A program made the position numbers and the translations under genes. The notes beneath the pieces were generated by a model that was given only the letters and a program-made list of their open reading frames with translations, was not told the origin of the DNA and made no database searches. Positions 12,078 through 13,384 of a stretch of 13,384 nucleotides of DNA are shown piece after piece (within the stretch, counting starts at the first letter, position 1; every line of letters begins with the position of its first letter). The DNA is from an uncultured Eubacterium sp. (GTDB lineage Bacteria; Bacillota_A; Clostridia; Lachnospirales; Lachnospiraceae): assembly GCA_948560485.1 (NCBI GenBank), contig CAOXUF010000032.1, positions 1 through 13,384 of the forward strand. The letters run 5' to 3'.

Positions 12078-13325
12078 CTAATATTTCCAGTCATCTTCTC
12101 TAACCTGGTAAGCATCTCCACACTGGATAATATCATGATAGTTTTTCATTGCTATTTTCTTCGCATAATCATCAATCTCATATGCCTTATATGTAATGTT
12201 CGTGTATCCCAACTTATCCAAACAATATCTACCTGTTGCAATACCGTCATACATAGATAAAACTTCTATTGGATAATCTTTTGGAATATCAATATGTGAT
12301 AAGATATGTATGATCACTTCTGCTGTCCAGCCATTACCAATACATTTATAACGCTGTGCATTTGAAATCCCTTCTGTGTAATTATCTGGAAGAGTCTGTA
12401 ATCTTTCACATTCAATAGGAGTTAATTTACGAATAGTATAATATCCACCTGGTAGATCGATTTCATATCTTTCTTCTTTACACCATATATATCCATCCTT
12501 GATTCGATATATCAACTTCCCATCAATTTCAATGTTCCCACTTTCGTGAATAATTACATTTTCATAATCATCTAAATTGAAATCCGTCAATTCAGCAACC
12601 ATTGTTCTACGATGCTTATTTAGTGTTTGTTTTGGATTGGAACCTTTATAATAATTGGCATCTATACAATGCGCCTTATCTTTATCATCTGATCCAAATG
12701 AGAAAACAGGTGCAATATATAATCCTGTCTTACCACCTTGTCCTCCACCACCAGCATTTATTGTTACTGATTTACCAAAACTACTATAAACTCTGTGTGC
12801 TTGAGCTGTACTCCCAATATCCCCGATTCTCACAGGTTCAGCAATCATTGTATGTCTATGACGTTTTAAAGTATCTGAAATAATAGCACCTGAACATCTT
12901 GTAGTAAGGGCGTATGATTTCTCCAACCAAGTTGCTCCGCTTTCTAAAATATCAACTAGTAATATTCCTCTATCTTCAGGCTGATTCACACCAGGAATAT
13001 TATGAGCATAAAAACGCTGCCGGTTCTGTGCTGATACTAATGCTGAATTTATATATTGTAATTCTGTATTTAATTCATGACTAATCTGATCCTTAATAGG
13101 CTGTGCTGCTGATTTATTATTTTCATATAAGAAGAAATCTGGTTTGAATTTCTCTTTTGCGATTAAATAGTTTTCAAACAGTTCCCATCCTAATCCTTCT
13201 GGTTTCGTTTCTCTGTTATTCTTCTGAGCTATTGACCAGTGAGTGCAAGGCGATCCGCCGATTAGCAGTCTCAAGGGTCTACCATTAAGTTCCTCTAAAC
13301 TAAATCTTTTATTATTACTTACCAA
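12078..13325 (-). CDS. Circularly permuted C5-cytosine DNA methyltransferase
   Basis: The 415-aa protein opens with catalytic motif IV, LLIGGSPCTHWS (20-31, nucleophile C27), followed by YENN (67-70, motif VI), SAQNRQRFY (98-106, motif VIII), a variable region, RKLTPIECERLQTLPDNYT (motif IX) and CIGNGWTAEV (motif X). The AdoMet-binding motif I, LSMYDGIATG (356-365), YEID (382-385) and GDAYQV (403-408) come last. In ordinary C5 enzymes I-III precede IV, so the gene is permuted with ends between III and IV. The variable target-recognition region contains a repeated pattern, TLKRHRHTMIAE and TLNKHRRTMVAE (152-163, 234-245). Start is TTG 13325, preceded by an in-frame stop and with no clear ribosome site; it may be coupled to the upstream frame that overlaps it. 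Confidence 0.9.
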   Translation of the reverse strand: MVSNNKRFSLEELNGRPLRLLIGGSPCTHWSIAQKNNRETKPEGLGWELFENYLIAKEKFKPDFFLYENNKSAAQPIKDQISHELNTELQYINSALVSAQNRQRFYAHNIPGVNQPEDRGILLVDILESGATWLEKSYALTTRCSGAIISDTLKRHRHTMIAEPVRIGDIGSTAQAHRVYSSFGKSVTINAGGGGQGGKTGLYIAPVFSFGSDDKDKAHCIDANYYKGSNPKQTLNKHRRTMVAELTDFNLDDYENVIIHESGNIEIDGKLIYRIKDGYIWCKEERYEIDLPGGYYTIRKLTPIECERLQTLPDNYTEGISNAQRYKCIGNGWTAEVIIHILSHIDIPKDYPIEVLSMYDGIATGRYCLDKLGYTNITYKAYEIDDYAKKIAMKNYHDIIQCGDAYQVREDDWKY

Positions 13326-13375
13326 ATGTCTTTATCTACAAGGCGTTGCAACGCTAATTTATCCGGAATTACTTG
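13319..13375 (-). other. C-terminal end of an upstream frame at the window edge
   Basis: A minus-strand frame reads QVIPDKLALQRLVDKDIW and stops at TAA 13319, overlapping the methyltransferase start by 7 nt. It looks coding, but TAA stands in frame at 13376-13378, immediately before it. Possible explanations are another nonsense mutation, a start at ATT 13369, a frameshift, or chance. The window edge prevents a decision. Confidence 0.35.
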
Positions 13376-13384
13376 TTATATCCT

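Noticed and set aside
1..13384. CRISPR array, insertion sequence or attachment site
   Set aside because: No regularly spaced direct repeats, no transposase or integrase motif and no convincing core-site repeat were seen.

Overview
AT-rich DNA (by eye roughly one third G+C) that looks like the early or accessory region of a phage or prophage of a Gram-positive, Clostridia-type host. Reasons: protein genes are short, tightly packed and all on the minus strand; ribosome binding sites are AGGAGG-like; GTG and TTG starts are common; and the content (DNA methyltransferases, SNF2-like helicase, free-standing HNH-AP2 endonuclease, T4-type RNA ligase, many small orphan proteins) is phage-like. The host assignment is inference; no structural phage gene is present.

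Layout, in the direction of transcription (right to left). (A) 13384-11487: a C5-cytosine DNA methyltransferase whose conserved motifs are in circularly permuted order, then an SprT-like zinc metalloprotease. (B) 11451-6652: a compact run with overlapping or nearly abutting genes: four small proteins, a T4 Rnl1-like RNA ligase, an RlaP-type nucleotidyltransferase, a polynucleotide-kinase/HD-domain fusion, an unrecognised 169-aa protein, a 46-aa protein and a decayed 39-codon gene. The core of this run is an RNA end-healing and sealing cassette, probably for repairing tRNAs cut by host nucleases. (C) 6600-5613: a promoter candidate with an overlapping dyad, a one-TM protein and a lipoprotein. 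(D) 5600-4162: a 128-bp imperfect palindromic element, two small genes and an HNH-AP2 endonuclease. (E) 4103-3513: an adenine-type methyltransferase gene interrupted by two in-frame TAA codons. (F) 3512-823: a second, intact DNA methyltransferase overlapping a SNF2-family helicase. (G) 822-1: a structured 170-nt intergenic stretch and a partial gene running off the left edge.

The most unusual signal lies at 3357-3467, just upstream of the intact methyltransferase. A near-consensus promoter (TTGAGA-N17-TATAAT with extended TG) faces the plus strand, opposite to every protein gene. Its predicted roughly 75-nt RNA has a 5' hairpin, a single-stranded linker and a terminator-like hairpin. The linker holds 13 nt perfectly complementary to the start-codon region of the methyltransferase mRNA, and a 13-bp dyad is centred on the -10 box. 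This reads as a candidate small-RNA regulator of a DNA methyltransferase. All functional links are inferred from sequence alone.
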